This document shows positions 1 through 7,547 of a DNA stretch of 64,000 bases, one piece after another. The DNA comes from an uncultured Lachnospiraceae bacterium (GTDB lineage: Bacteria > Bacillota > Clostridia > Lachnospirales > Lachnospiraceae). Position 1 is the stretch's first letter; every line of letters begins with the position of its first letter. The stretch spans positions 87,413 to 151,412 of the forward strand of contig CAMXIK010000004.1 of NCBI GenBank assembly GCA_947243855.1, given 5' to 3'. The notes beneath the pieces were generated by a model. That model made no database searches. It saw nothing but the letters and a program-made list of their open reading frames with translations, and was not told the origin of the DNA. The position numbers and the translations under genes are program-made.

Positions 1-2
1 AG

Positions 3-644
3 TCCGTTCTGGACATCGGAACAGGGACGGGCGTACTGCCTCGAAATATCTACCAGTACGGCGCAAAATGGACGGCGGCGGATATTTCGGAAAACCAGAT
101 TACACAGGCCAAGACGCTTTCCCAAGGAATGGATATTTCGTATTATGTGGCGCCGGCGGAGGAGATCAGTTTTCCGGATGTTTCCTTTGACGTGATTACG
201 GCCTGCCAGTGTTTCTTTTATTTTAATCACGAAAAGCTGATGCCGAATCTTTACCGTATGCTGAAACCGGGAGGAAGCCTTCTGGTTTTATATATGTCGT
301 GGCTGCCCTTTGAAGATAAGATTGCGGAGGCCAGTGAAAAACTGGTTTTGAAATATAATCCAGATTGGAGCGGCGCAGGGGAAACTGTTCGGCCCGTGGC
401 GATACCCGACTGCTACAAGGAAAAATTTGAGATTGCGCACCACGAAGAATTTCGTTTGAAAGTACCGTTTACCAGAGAGAGTTGGAACGGAAGGATGAAA
501 GCCTGCCGCGGGGTCGGCGCGTCTCTTTCGGAAGAGGAGATTACAGCGTGGGAAGCGGAGCATAAAAAGCTGCTTACGCAGATCGCGCCGGAAGAATTTA
601 CTATTTTACATTATGGCGCAGTTGCACAGCTTGTTAAGAAGTAA
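3..644 (+). CDS. class I SAM-dependent methyltransferase, 5' end cut off by the window
   Basis: The reading frame is open from the first bases of the window, so the true start lies upstream. The first visible residues form the SAM-binding motif I (VLDIGTGTGV), followed by a second-strand acidic residue in AADIS. The segment ITACQCFFYF looks like motif IV and the MLKPGGSLLVLY segment is the usual post-motif strand, so the Rossmann-fold methyltransferase core is nearly complete (about 213 visible residues). The substrate cannot be told from the sequence. The next gene starts 43 bases downstream with its own ribosome binding site. Confidence 0.85.
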   Translation, partial: SVLDIGTGTGVLPRNIYQYGAKWTAADISENQITQAKTLSQGMDISYYVAPAEEISFPDVSFDVITACQCFFYFNHEKLMPNLYRMLKPGGSLLVLYMSWLPFEDKIAEASEKLVLKYNPDWSGAGETVRPVAIPDCYKEKFEIAHHEEFRLKVPFTRESWNGRMKACRGVGASLSEEEITAWEAEHKKLLTQIAPEEFTILHYGAVAQLVKK

Positions 645-686
645 GCATGGATAGACATAGAATGAGGTTATGGAGGCAGTAAAGGT

Positions 687-1103
687 ATGGGATTTTTGGA
701 TAAATTTAAAAAGGATAAAGAGGAAAATGGAGGCGAAAGCAAAGGCGGATTTTTGGAGATCGAGGTAAAACCGCTGATCGAATGGAAGGAACCGAACGGC
801 GAGGGTTGTATCGCTTCGGATATGATAACAAAGGAAGGGTGGAAGGTCGGCTACATGTTTCGCGACGAACCGCTGGAGAATCAGCCGGACAGCGGCTGGC
901 ATTTTTTTAAGGGCGACGAGGACGAGGCCTATTCCAACAATACGGACAATTTTCATGTGTTTGCTATAAACACGATCTGCAACTATGATCCGGACATTAT
1001 TCCCTATTTAAAATCTCCTGTCGGAAGCTACTTAATCAGGGCGGAGAACGGAAAGTTTATAGAAGACGACGGCTCGCAGGCGATACACTTTGAAAAACAG
1101 TAG
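687..1103 (+). CDS. DUF2185 (Imm33-like) domain protein
   Basis: This 138-residue protein has a charged Lys/Glu-rich N-terminus (MGFLDKFKKDKEE) and then a DUF2185-like domain. The support is the SDMITKEGWKVGYMFRDEP segment, the PDSGWHFFKGDEDEAY segment and the late YLKSPVGSYLIR segment. DUF2185 proteins are classed with Imm33-type immunity proteins of polymorphic toxin systems, but many occur alone and have no proven role. No toxin gene is adjacent, so an immunity role is only inference. The start is preceded by a GGAGG-like site in the short gap after the methyltransferase. No signal peptide is visible, so it is probably cytoplasmic. Confidence 0.75.
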   Translation: MGFLDKFKKDKEENGGESKGGFLEIEVKPLIEWKEPNGEGCIASDMITKEGWKVGYMFRDEPLENQPDSGWHFFKGDEDEAYSNNTDNFHVFAINTICNYDPDIIPYLKSPVGSYLIRAENGKFIEDDGSQAIHFEKQ

Positions 1104-1130
1104 AAAAAAGTACATGTTGGCGAAATTGGT

Positions 1131-1159
1131 TTGACAGAGCTGACTGGATTGACTAAAAT
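1131..1159 (+). promoter_or_regulatory. sigma-A type promoter of the DUF4143 ATPase gene
   Basis: TTGACA at 1131-1136 and TAAAAT at 1154-1159 are separated by 17 bases. The promoter sits 37 bases before the next start codon and is followed by a strong GAAGGAGG ribosome binding site. Confidence 0.6.
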
Positions 1160-1195
1160 AAAATCAGAATTTAGATTAGTCGAAGGAGGCGGGAT

Positions 1196-2428
1196 ATGGC
1201 ATATATAGAGCGGGCGGTCGCAGAGATTGTAAAACATCGGGTTGCAACCAGCAAATGTACACTGATTACGGGAGCTAGACAGATTGGCAAGTCAACGCTT
1301 GTTCAGCATGAATTTTCCGAATATAATAGGGCTAATTTTGACGATAGATTAACGAGGCTGCAGGCGAAGGAAGAACCGCGACTCTTTTTTTTGAATAATC
1401 CCAGACCTTTATTTATTGATGAAGTCCAGAAAGAAAGCGGTATTCTTGAAGAGATTAAGCGTATTGTTGACGAGACGGATGAAAGAGGTATGTTTATTTT
1501 GTCCGGATCACAAAATCTGGAACTGATGAAGGGGATGAGCGAATCTCTTGCAGGCAGGGTTTCGATCACGGAGCTTGCGGGGCTGTCTCTTCGTGAAATC
1601 CATGGGGTAAAGTTTAACAGGCACTTTGTGCCCACAGAGGAATATCTGAGAGAACGCGAAAAAGAGTTAAAGTCCTATACGGATTTGTGGGAAACGATAC
1701 ACAGAGGGTCCTATCCGGAATTATATGATGTGGAAAGAGATTGGCAGGAATATTATGCTTCCTACGTTTCGACGTATCTTGAGAGAGATATTAATGAACT
1801 AGTCGCTGCGGACAGCATTACCTTTGCAAAATTTCTTACTGCCGTCGCCGCAAGAACCGGCGAGATGTTAAACTATGCCAATATTGCAAGTGAAATAGGG
1901 GTAAGCGAACCAACCGTCAAAACTTGGATTTCTATTTTGGAACGGACGGGAATTGTATTTTTATTACAGCCCTATAGCGCTTCTGCATTAAACAGGGCGA
2001 TTAAAACGCCGAAGCTGTATTTCAGGGATACAGGACTGGCTTGTTATCTGACAAGGTGGCTCTCGGCTGATGCGTTAAAAAATTCTGCTGTTGCGGGCAG
2101 TATGTTTGAAACCTTTGTGGTTTCTGAAATCTTGAAGTCCTATACCAATGAAGGAAAGGACTATAAGTTTAGTATCTTTTATTACAGGGGAAAAGATAAA
2201 AAGGCAGACGGGGAGAATGAGATTGATCTTGTAATCGAAGAAAATGGAGTGTTATATCCTGTAGAAATTAAAATGACTGGAAACCCGAAAGCGAATATGG
2301 GTGCGGCAAATCCTGTTCTGGATAAGGTGAAAGAGAAGCAGCGTGGAATGGGAGTGATTCTTTGCCTGATTGATAAAAAGACATACTTACGGGAGAATCT
2401 GGTTGCCCTTCCTATTACGTATATTTAG
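1196..2428 (+). CDS. AAA_14/DUF4143 family ATPase
   Basis: A 410-residue predicted ATPase of the AAA_14-DUF4143 family. The N-terminal P-loop domain has Walker A GARQIGKST (residues 26-34) and Walker B LFIDEVQ (72-78), followed by a sensor-like LSGSQN. The C-terminal DUF4143 part contains a winged-helix-like segment (YANIASEIGVSEPTVKTWIS) and ends in a nuclease-like strand pair, EIDLVIEENG then VEIKMTG. The family is widespread and patchily distributed in Clostridia and archaea; its substrate is unknown. It has its own promoter and an AAGGAGGCGGGAT site before ATG. It is probably a monocistronic accessory gene, and horizontal spread is plausible. Confidence 0.88.
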   Translation: MAYIERAVAEIVKHRVATSKCTLITGARQIGKSTLVQHEFSEYNRANFDDRLTRLQAKEEPRLFFLNNPRPLFIDEVQKESGILEEIKRIVDETDERGMFILSGSQNLELMKGMSESLAGRVSITELAGLSLREIHGVKFNRHFVPTEEYLREREKELKSYTDLWETIHRGSYPELYDVERDWQEYYASYVSTYLERDINELVAADSITFAKFLTAVAARTGEMLNYANIASEIGVSEPTVKTWISILERTGIVFLLQPYSASALNRAIKTPKLYFRDTGLACYLTRWLSADALKNSAVAGSMFETFVVSEILKSYTNEGKDYKFSIFYYRGKDKKADGENEIDLVIEENGVLYPVEIKMTGNPKANMGAANPVLDKVKEKQRGMGVILCLIDKKTYLRENLVALPITYI

Positions 2429-2453
2429 AAAAGGAGTCGAAGGAGAGACATAC

Positions 2454-2909
2454 ATGGATTACAAAATCATACGGCTGGCGGACAGGCCGGAAATCAAAGA
2501 ACAGGCGGCACAGTGGTTTCACGAAAAATGGGGCGTTCCGCTGACGGCTTATCTGGAAAGCATAGAGGAGTGTTTGAAGGGGGAAGAGCCGGTTCCACAG
2601 TGGTATGCAGCGGTGGAAGGCGACAGGATTATCGGCGGCCTTGGCGTGATTGAGAATGATTTTCACGATAGGAAAGATCTTGCGCCCAATGTCTGCGCCG
2701 TCTATACGGAGGAGGACAAGCGCGGTAACGGCGTTGCGGGCGCGCTGCTTGCTTATGTCTGCGCGGACATGAAGCAGAGGGGAATCGATACCTTGTATCT
2801 TTTGACAGACCACGACTCGTTTTATGAGCGTTACGGCTGGGAGTTCTTCTGTATGGCGCGCGGGGACGGGGAAGAGGAATTGTCGAGGATGTATGTACAT
2901 AAGGCGTGA
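2454..2909 (+). CDS. GNAT family N-acetyltransferase
   Basis: A 151-residue GNAT protein beginning MDYKIIRLADRP. An in-frame upstream ATG at 2370 lies inside the preceding gene, so the start at 2454 is preferred; it follows GGAGAGACATAC. The acetyl-CoA binding motif A region is visible as VYTEEDKRGNGVAGALL, with the R/QxxGxG/A-like loop KRGNGVA. The C-terminal YLLTDHDSFYERYGWEF segment is the usual motif B. The substrate is unknown. The next gene (flavoprotein) begins 18 bases downstream, suggesting an operon. Confidence 0.85.
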   Translation: MDYKIIRLADRPEIKEQAAQWFHEKWGVPLTAYLESIEECLKGEEPVPQWYAAVEGDRIIGGLGVIENDFHDRKDLAPNVCAVYTEEDKRGNGVAGALLAYVCADMKQRGIDTLYLLTDHDSFYERYGWEFFCMARGDGEEELSRMYVHKA

Positions 2910-2927
2910 CGGGAAAGGCGGCAATTT

Positions 2928-3617
2928 ATGAGGACAGTCATAATATACGGACAAAGCCATAAAGGCTCAACCTATCATATTGCGCACAAATTGGGTGAAA
3001 AAATCGGCGGGGAGTGCAGAGAGTTTTTCCTACCGCGGGATTTTGGCAAATTCTGTGTGGGCTGCAATCAATGTTTTATGGAGAGCGAGAAAAAGTGTCC
3101 ACATTACGAGGCACTTTTGCCGATCACAAAGGCTATGGATGAGGCGGATGTGATTATTCTGGCAAGCCCTGTCTATGTGTATCATGCGACAGGGGCTATG
3201 AAGGCATTTTTAGATCATTACGGCTATCGGTGGATGGTGCACCGTCCTGAGGAATCTATGTTTCGCAAGCAGGGCGTGTGTATTTCTACTGCGGCGGGCG
3301 CAGGTCTAAAATCAACGAATAAGGACATGGCGGACAGCCTGTTTTTTTGGGGCGTCGGCAGAATCTACAAATATGGCAAGGCGGTGGCGGCAGTTGAGTG
3401 GAAGGGCGTGAGCCAAAAGAAGAAAGCCGCCATTGAGAAAGAGACGGCGTTCTTGGCGAAAAAAATTATGAGATATCATGGAAAAATAAGACCCGGTATC
3501 AAAACCAGAATCCTATTTTGGGCCATGCATTTGATGCAGAGAAAAGGTTTTAATGAAAGGGACGCGAAGTATTGGAAGGGAAAGGGCTGGACGAAAAATA
3601 AGCGTCCATGGAGATAG
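2928..3617 (+). CDS. flavodoxin/NADPH-dependent FMN reductase family protein
   Basis: A 229-residue flavodoxin-like oxidoreductase. The N-terminal strand and FMN phosphate loop are visible (IIYGQSHKGSTY, residues 5-16). A Cys cluster C43-x2-C46-x2-C49 followed by C57 suggests an iron-sulfur site as in iron-sulfur flavoproteins, but the family is diverse. The LASPVYVYHATGAMKAFLDH segment is the classic second flavin-contact motif. The C-terminal third is basic (KTRILFWAMHLMQRKGFNERD), as in related clostridial proteins. The physiological electron partner is unknown. It probably forms an operon with the GNAT genes on either side. Confidence 0.85.
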   Translation: MRTVIIYGQSHKGSTYHIAHKLGEKIGGECREFFLPRDFGKFCVGCNQCFMESEKKCPHYEALLPITKAMDEADVIILASPVYVYHATGAMKAFLDHYGYRWMVHRPEESMFRKQGVCISTAAGAGLKSTNKDMADSLFFWGVGRIYKYGKAVAAVEWKGVSQKKKAAIEKETAFLAKKIMRYHGKIRPGIKTRILFWAMHLMQRKGFNERDAKYWKGKGWTKNKRPWR

Positions 3618-3663
3618 CAAAAGAGACGGGGTGGAAGAACGTTTGGGTAAAGGAGGTGCCGCC

Positions 3664-4068
3664 ATGATTCGCTATGCCGACGAGAGAGACATGGAAACCG
3701 TACAGCAGCATGATCACTATATCAGCAAAGCGGAACTGGAAAATGCGGTCCGTGCAAAGAGAGTTTTGGTCATGTATCAGAACGACTGTTTTGTCGGGTG
3801 GCTGCGTTACAATCTGTTTTGGGATGAGATACCGTTTATGAATATGCTGTATTTTTTAGAACCATACAGGGGAAAGGGATATGGCACGCGGCTGACAGCT
3901 TTTTGGGAAAAGGATATGGCGGGCAGCGGTTATGAAATGGTGCTGACTTCCACTTTGTCAAACGAGCAGGCGCAGTTTTTTTACCGGAAGAATGGCTATG
4001 CGGACTGCGGTTCTTTGCTGATGCCGGGGATGCCGTTGGAAATTATTATGAGAAAGAGTTTACAATAG
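3664..4068 (+). CDS. GNAT family N-acetyltransferase
   Basis: A 134-residue GNAT enzyme. A longer in-frame start at 3553 would overlap the flavoprotein gene, so the ATG at 3664, behind AAAGGAGGTGCC, is chosen. The core is FMNMLYFLEPYRGKGYGTRL, where the RGKGYGT loop is the acetyl-CoA pyrophosphate contact, and LSNEQAQFFYRKNGYADCG is motif B. Such short GNATs modify small molecules or proteins; nothing here identifies the substrate. The dCMP deaminase gene starts 26 bases later, so co-transcription is likely. Confidence 0.85.
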   Translation: MIRYADERDMETVQQHDHYISKAELENAVRAKRVLVMYQNDCFVGWLRYNLFWDEIPFMNMLYFLEPYRGKGYGTRLTAFWEKDMAGSGYEMVLTSTLSNEQAQFFYRKNGYADCGSLLMPGMPLEIIMRKSLQ

Positions 4069-4094
4069 GAGCTATTTTGGTTTGAGGAGGCGGT

Positions 4095-4586
4095 ATGATG
4101 GAGAGAAGAGATAAAGTAAATTATTATCTGGATTTGGCGAAGATGGTTTCCCAGCGTTCCACCTGTCTTCGCAGGCACTATGGCGCGGTGATTGTAAAAA
4201 ATGACGAGGTTATTTCCACTGGTTACGTGGGCGCGCCACGAGGGAGGAAAAACTGTACTGACGTGGGAGAGTGTATTCGCCAGAAAATGGCCATTCCGAG
4301 GGGAGAGCGGTATGAGCTGTGCCGCAGCGTCCATGCGGAAACGAATGCAATCATCAGCGCGTCGCGGGATAAGATGATCGGCAGCGCCATGTATCTGACC
4401 GGAGTGGAGGCGGATACCGGGGAGTATGTGAAAAATTCCTGCAGCTGTTCCATGTGTAAGAGGCAGATCATCAACGCGGGAATCGAAACTGTGTATGTCC
4501 GCGATACCGAGGATGAATACCGGGTGATTCCGGTGCAGAGCTGGATCGACGAAGACGAATCCTTGGAGGGAACCTTCGGGTATTAG
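4095..4586 (+). CDS. dCMP/cytidine deaminase family protein (ComEB-like)
   Basis: A 163-residue zinc-dependent deaminase of the dCMP deaminase family. The zinc and catalytic motif HAE is at residues 80-82 (RSVHAETNA) and the two zinc cysteines are in CSMC (118-121). The usual proline before the first Cys is replaced by Ser (SCSMC instead of PCxxC), a small departure from the consensus. RHYGAVIVKNDEVISTGYVG is the expected N-terminal strand pair. dCMP deaminase supplies dUMP for thymidylate synthesis. A 3' extension after the domain contains acidic residues. GAGGAGGCGGT precedes the start. Confidence 0.85.
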   Translation: MMERRDKVNYYLDLAKMVSQRSTCLRRHYGAVIVKNDEVISTGYVGAPRGRKNCTDVGECIRQKMAIPRGERYELCRSVHAETNAIISASRDKMIGSAMYLTGVEADTGEYVKNSCSCSMCKRQIINAGIETVYVRDTEDEYRVIPVQSWIDEDESLEGTFGY

Positions 4587-4604
4587 GAGAAAGGGATCAC
4601 GGAG

Positions 4605-5168
4605 ATGGAAGAACGGGAAATGGCGGTAACGCCAGTTGACACAAAACCCTCACCTGAGGGGAGACTTTTAAAAGAAATGGCAGTATATGATCTGCTGGAA
4701 AAATTGAACATGTGGTATCTTAGAGTTGATCATGAGGCGGCGGCCACGGTAGACGATTGTCATGGCGTGGATGAGGCGTTGGGGATTCATATCTGCAAAA
4801 ACCTGTTTCTGTGCAACAGGCAGAAGACGGCTTTTTATCTTCTGATGATGCCGGGCTTAAAAAAGTTTAAGACAAAGGAGCTTTCGGCGCAGCTTGGCGT
4901 GGCGCGGCTTTCCTTTGCGGAGGCGGAGTACATGGAAGAATTCCTGGACATTACGCCGGGATCAGTGAGCGTGATGGGACTGATGAATGATAAAGACCAT
5001 AGAGTGCGGCTTTTAATCGACAGGGAGCTTTTGCAGGAGGAATTTGTGGGGTGTCATCCCTGTGTTAATACGTCGAGTTTAAAGCTTCGGATGAAGGATG
5101 TTTTGGAGAAATTTCTGCCTTTTGTGGGACATGAGTATACGGCTGTGGAGTTGGTGGGGGAGGAGTAG
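4605..5168 (+). CDS. prolyl-tRNA synthetase-associated (YbaK/ProX-type) deacylase
   Basis: A 187-residue YbaK/EbsC-fold protein related to the free-standing editing domains ProXp-ala/PrdX, which hydrolyse mischarged Ala-tRNA(Pro). Visible family features are VDHEAAATVDD, the Lys-bearing HICKNLFLCNRQK segment, the KFKTKELSAQLGVARLSF segment and the GSVSVMGLMND segment that closes the pocket. Length agrees with the stand-alone family. No proS is nearby. The start at 4605 has an AGGAGAAAGGG site about 9 bases upstream. It is probably in the same operon as the deaminase and the small downstream gene. Confidence 0.88.
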   Translation: MEEREMAVTPVDTKPSPEGRLLKEMAVYDLLEKLNMWYLRVDHEAAATVDDCHGVDEALGIHICKNLFLCNRQKTAFYLLMMPGLKKFKTKELSAQLGVARLSFAEAEYMEEFLDITPGSVSVMGLMNDKDHRVRLLIDRELLQEEFVGCHPCVNTSSLKLRMKDVLEKFLPFVGHEYTAVELVGEE

Positions 5169-5169
5169 G

Positions 5170-5364
5170 ATGTCTGAGAGGGAGGAAAAATTTGAAAAAA
5201 TGCTGCAAGCGGTTCAGCAGGAATACGGGAACGTTTCGGAAAAATTGGAAACATTGAAAGCGGAAGGGAAAACAAAGACGGTGACGTACAGGCAGATGAC
5301 AGGCAGAAAACTTACGCTTCAAAATATGCTTTCCATGTATCAGATATACGGACTGCTGGACTGA
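5170..5364 (+). CDS. small charged protein of unknown function
   Basis: A 64-residue protein starting MSEREEKFEKML and ending LSMYQIYGLLD. The ATG is one base after the TAG stop of the deacylase gene (TAGGATG), and the upstream gene's GGGGGAGGAG end provides the ribosome binding site, so translation is probably coupled. A longer in-frame ORF reading back to 5098 lies within the deacylase gene and is not supported. The protein is helical and charged with no signal peptide. I do not recognise a family; the tail YRQMTGRKLTLQNML looks like an ordered helix. Confidence 0.6.
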   Translation: MSEREEKFEKMLQAVQQEYGNVSEKLETLKAEGKTKTVTYRQMTGRKLTLQNMLSMYQIYGLLD

Positions 5365-5410
5365 CAATTCACTGTATAGGTTAACATAATATAGGAAACG
5401 GAGAATACAT

Positions 5411-5854
5411 ATGATACGAAAAATGACAATAGAGGATTACGACGGTGTGAAAGCGTTATGGATGTCCATTAAGGGATTTGCCATAAGGAGTCTGGATGAT
5501 TCCAGAGACGGCGTGGCCCGCTTTCTTGTGAGAAACCCGGACACTAGCGTGGTGGCTGAGGAAGACGGCAGGATTGTAGGGGCGATTCTCTGCGGACACG
5601 ACGGCAGGCGGGGATGCCTGTACCATGTGTGCGTGGCGGAGGAGTACCGGATGCGGGGTATCGGAAAGGCGATGGTGGTATTCTGCATGGAGGCGCTGAA
5701 AGCGGAACAGATCAATAAAGTGTCGCTGATTGCCTTTACAAAGAATGACGTGGGAAACGCTTTTTGGAAGCAGATCGGCTGGACGAAGCGGGAAGATTTG
5801 AATTATTATGACTTTACGTTGAATGAGGCTAATATCACGGCGTTTAATGGGTAG
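5411..5854 (+). CDS. GNAT family N-acetyltransferase
   Basis: A 147-residue GNAT enzyme starting MIRKMTIEDYDGVKALW. The cofactor-binding motif is VAEEYRMRGIGKAMV (RMRGIGKA loop), followed by NKVSLIAFTKNDVGNAFWKQIGW. GCLYHVCV before it is the beta-4 strand that contacts acetyl-CoA. The ribosome binding site is AACGGAGAATACAT. It is the third GNAT within 3.5 kb, but the three are not close paralogues by eye. Substrate unknown. Confidence 0.87.
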   Translation: MIRKMTIEDYDGVKALWMSIKGFAIRSLDDSRDGVARFLVRNPDTSVVAEEDGRIVGAILCGHDGRRGCLYHVCVAEEYRMRGIGKAMVVFCMEALKAEQINKVSLIAFTKNDVGNAFWKQIGWTKREDLNYYDFTLNEANITAFNG

Positions 5855-5862
5855 AAAAACAG

Positions 5863-5891
5863 TTGACAAAAGTTATCGTATATGATAACAT
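5863..5891 (+). promoter_or_regulatory. promoter of the HigBA-type pair
   Basis: TTGACA at 5863-5868 and TAACAT at 5886-5891 are 17 bases apart, directly after the GNAT stop codon. Because the TTG at 5863 is the -35 box, the toxin most likely starts further downstream, at the GTG at 5911. Confidence 0.5.
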
Positions 5892-5910
5892 AATAAAAAC
5901 AAAACGGGAT

Positions 5911-6279
5911 GTGATTACTATTTATGAATTAGATTTCTATAGGAAAGAAAACGGTAAAGTTCCTGTACAGGATTTTTTATATTCACTTAATCCGAAATTA
6001 AGAGCAAAGGCTTTTAGTGATATCGAGTTGTTGAAAAAGATGGGCGCTGACCTGAAAGAACCGTATGTAAAGCCGATCAAAGGAAAAGATAATAAAGGAC
6101 TGTATGAATTACGGATAAGGTTTTCTAGTGATATAGCGAGAATATTTTATTTTACATATTATAACAATAAGTTTGTGCTGCTGCATGGATTTATTAAAAA
6201 GACTATGAAAACGCCTGAAAATGAAATTGAGAAAGCAAGAAAATACATGGAAGACTATAAAAGGAGGGCTGAATCATGA
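5911..6279 (+). CDS. RelE/HigB-type (Gp49-like) toxin of a type II toxin-antitoxin system
   Basis: About 122 residues if it starts at GTG 5911; an alternative TTG at 5863 overlaps a promoter -35 box and is less likely. The sequence YELDFYRKENGKVPVQDFL is the typical N-terminus of phage-derived Gp49-like/HigB toxins, and GLYELRIRFSSDIARIFYF is the RelE-fold core strand region with basic residues that act on mRNA in the ribosome. It ends KKTMKTPENEIEKARKYMED, the usual C-terminal helix. The downstream antitoxin gene overlaps by 4 bases. The order toxin then antitoxin is the HigBA arrangement. The gene is AT-rich, which suggests horizontal acquisition. Confidence 0.88.
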   Translation: MITIYELDFYRKENGKVPVQDFLYSLNPKLRAKAFSDIELLKKMGADLKEPYVKPIKGKDNKGLYELRIRFSSDIARIFYFTYYNNKFVLLHGFIKKTMKTPENEIEKARKYMEDYKRRAES

Positions 6280-6560
6280 CGAAAGCGGGTATATCTTTTG
6301 AAGAAGTGAAAGCGGATATGCTGAAAGATGAGGAGTTTAAAATAGAATATGAAAAATTAAAGCCCAGATATGAAGCGATAGCGCAGATTATAAGAGCAAG
6401 GAAAGAACAAAATATGACGCAGGCAGAACTGGCTAAAAGGGTAGGCACGCAAAAAAGCAATATCTCGCGGCTCGAAAGTGGTAACTATAATCCTAGTTTA
6501 GATTTTCTTGTGAAAGTGGCGGAGTCTCTTGGTAAAACTTTATCGGTGCAATTAAATTAG
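6276..6560 (+). CDS. XRE-family antitoxin (HigA-like)
   Basis: A 94-residue helix-turn-helix protein whose ATG overlaps the toxin stop (ATGA), giving translational coupling. The HTH is MTQAELAKRVGTQKSNISRL, followed by ESGNYNPSLDFLVKVAESLG, as in Cro/C1-type repressors. The N-terminal 45 residues (EEVKADMLKDEEFKIEYEK) form the toxin-binding helix region typical of HigA antitoxins paired with Gp49-like toxins. It probably represses the promoter at 5863-5891 together with the toxin. Confidence 0.9.
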   Translation: MTKAGISFEEVKADMLKDEEFKIEYEKLKPRYEAIAQIIRARKEQNMTQAELAKRVGTQKSNISRLESGNYNPSLDFLVKVAESLGKTLSVQLN

Positions 6561-6589
6561 ATTTTCATAGACATAAATCGGTAGACGGA

Positions 6590-6618
6590 TTGACATTACT
6601 TTTACCACATGCTATACT
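6590..6618 (+). promoter_or_regulatory. promoter of the FMN riboswitch-ribU transcript
   Basis: TTGACA at 6590-6595 and TATACT at 6613-6618 with a 17-base spacer, about 25 bases upstream of the riboswitch aptamer. Confidence 0.65.
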
Positions 6619-6643
6619 CTTTCAAACAACTGAATATCTGATG

Positions 6644-6751
6644 TCTTCAGGGCAGGGTGAAATTCCCGATCGGCGGTGACAGTCCGCGGGCGCGAAAGCG
6701 CGGGGTTTGGTGAAATTCCAAAACCGACGGTATAGTCCGGATTAAAGAAGG
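6644..6751 (+). ncRNA. FMN riboswitch (RFN element)
   Basis: The aptamer carries the conserved RFN blocks in order: AGGGCAGGGTGAAATTCCCG, GGCGGTGACAGTCCGCGG, a variable stem GGCGCGAAAGCGC, TGGTGAAATTCCAAAACCGA, then TATAGTCCGGAT and AAAGAAG. FMN binding is expected to favour a terminator (6845-6887) and so reduce expression of the riboflavin importer gene ribU downstream. Confidence 0.95.
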
Positions 6752-6844
6752 TGTATTGAAATTGTCAGAAGAACTCTGGCAATGATTTGTGCACTCTTTA
6801 TCGTCAAACTGCTCTGATGGCATTTTCCGTACACCTAAAATAGT

Positions 6845-6887
6845 AACACCTGAAAGGCAGTCATACTTTCAGGTGTTAATCTATTTT
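6845..6887 (+). terminator. riboswitch-controlled intrinsic terminator
   Basis: A 12-base-pair stem, AACACCTGAAAG (6845-6856) with CTTTCAGGTGTT (6866-6877), is followed by an AT-rich run. It lies between the FMN aptamer and the AGGAGG ribosome binding site of ribU, the usual place for the expression platform. Confidence 0.75.
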
Positions 6888-6901
6888 AGGAGGAAATTCA
6901 A

Positions 6902-7447
6902 ATGAAAAACAGCAGGACAAGGAAACTCACAACAGTAGGGATGCTTTGCGCGCTTTCGTATGTGGCGGTAGCGGTTGGACGCATTCCCGTCATACTCTTT
7001 TTGAAGTATGACCCGAAAGACGTCGTTATCGTGATCGGCGGTCTGATTTTTGGGCCGCTCACCGCGTTTGCCATGTCCGTGATCGTCTCCGTTGTGGAAA
7101 TGCTTACGATCAGCAGTACGGGACTTTGGGGGTGCATGATGAATATGATTTCAAGCTGTTCCTTTGCGTGCACCGCGTCTTTTTTTTATAAAAGACACCG
7201 TACACGAACCGGCGCAGTGGCGGCGCTTGCCGCCGGCTGGGGCTGTCAGATCGCTGTGATGATGCTCTGGAACTGGCTAGCTGCACCGATTTATATGGGC
7301 TATCCGAGAGAGGCGGTGGAAGCGCTTCTGCTTACGGCATTTTTGCCGTTTAATCTCTTGAAGGGCGGTCTAAATGCGGGAATTACATTCCTGATCTATA
7401 AGCCGGTGGTCACGACCCTGCGGCGGTTACATTTGGTGGAAACGTAA
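6902..7447 (+). CDS. ribU: ECF transporter S component, riboflavin-specific RibU
   Basis: A 181-residue membrane protein with about six hydrophobic segments, starting MKNSRTRKLTTVGMLCALSY. The basic N-terminus leading straight into the first helix is typical of ECF S components. The segments KYDPKDVVIVIGGLIFGPL and FLPFNLLKGGLNAGITFLIY match RibU-type proteins. It binds riboflavin outside the cell and imports it with the shared ECF energy-coupling module, which is not in this window. Assignment to riboflavin is strongly supported by the FMN riboswitch directly upstream. The ribosome binding site is TAGGAGGAAATTCA. Confidence 0.92.
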   Translation: MKNSRTRKLTTVGMLCALSYVAVAVGRIPVILFLKYDPKDVVIVIGGLIFGPLTAFAMSVIVSVVEMLTISSTGLWGCMMNMISSCSFACTASFFYKRHRTRTGAVAALAAGWGCQIAVMMLWNWLAAPIYMGYPREAVEALLLTAFLPFNLLKGGLNAGITFLIYKPVVTTLRRLHLVET

Positions 7448-7479
7448 TTTTCAAAAATACTGGGGTTCAAAGAAAAGCG

Positions 7480-7509
7480 TTGAAAAAGCTCCTCCAAATG
7501 CGGTATATT
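7480..7509 (+). promoter_or_regulatory. promoter upstream of the Bce two-component genes
   Basis: TTGAAA (7480-7485) and TATATT (7504-7509) with an 18-base spacer, 38 bases before the response regulator start. Confidence 0.45.
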
Positions 7510-7547
7510 GGGTTGAGACAGATTTTTCAGGCGGGGAGTCGGTTGTT

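Noticed and set aside
2370..2453. Longer N-terminus of the first GNAT
   Set aside because: It overlaps the ATPase gene and has no ribosome binding site.
5863..5910. TTG start for the HigB-like toxin
   Set aside because: The TTG is the -35 box of a good promoter, so the GTG at 5911 is preferred.
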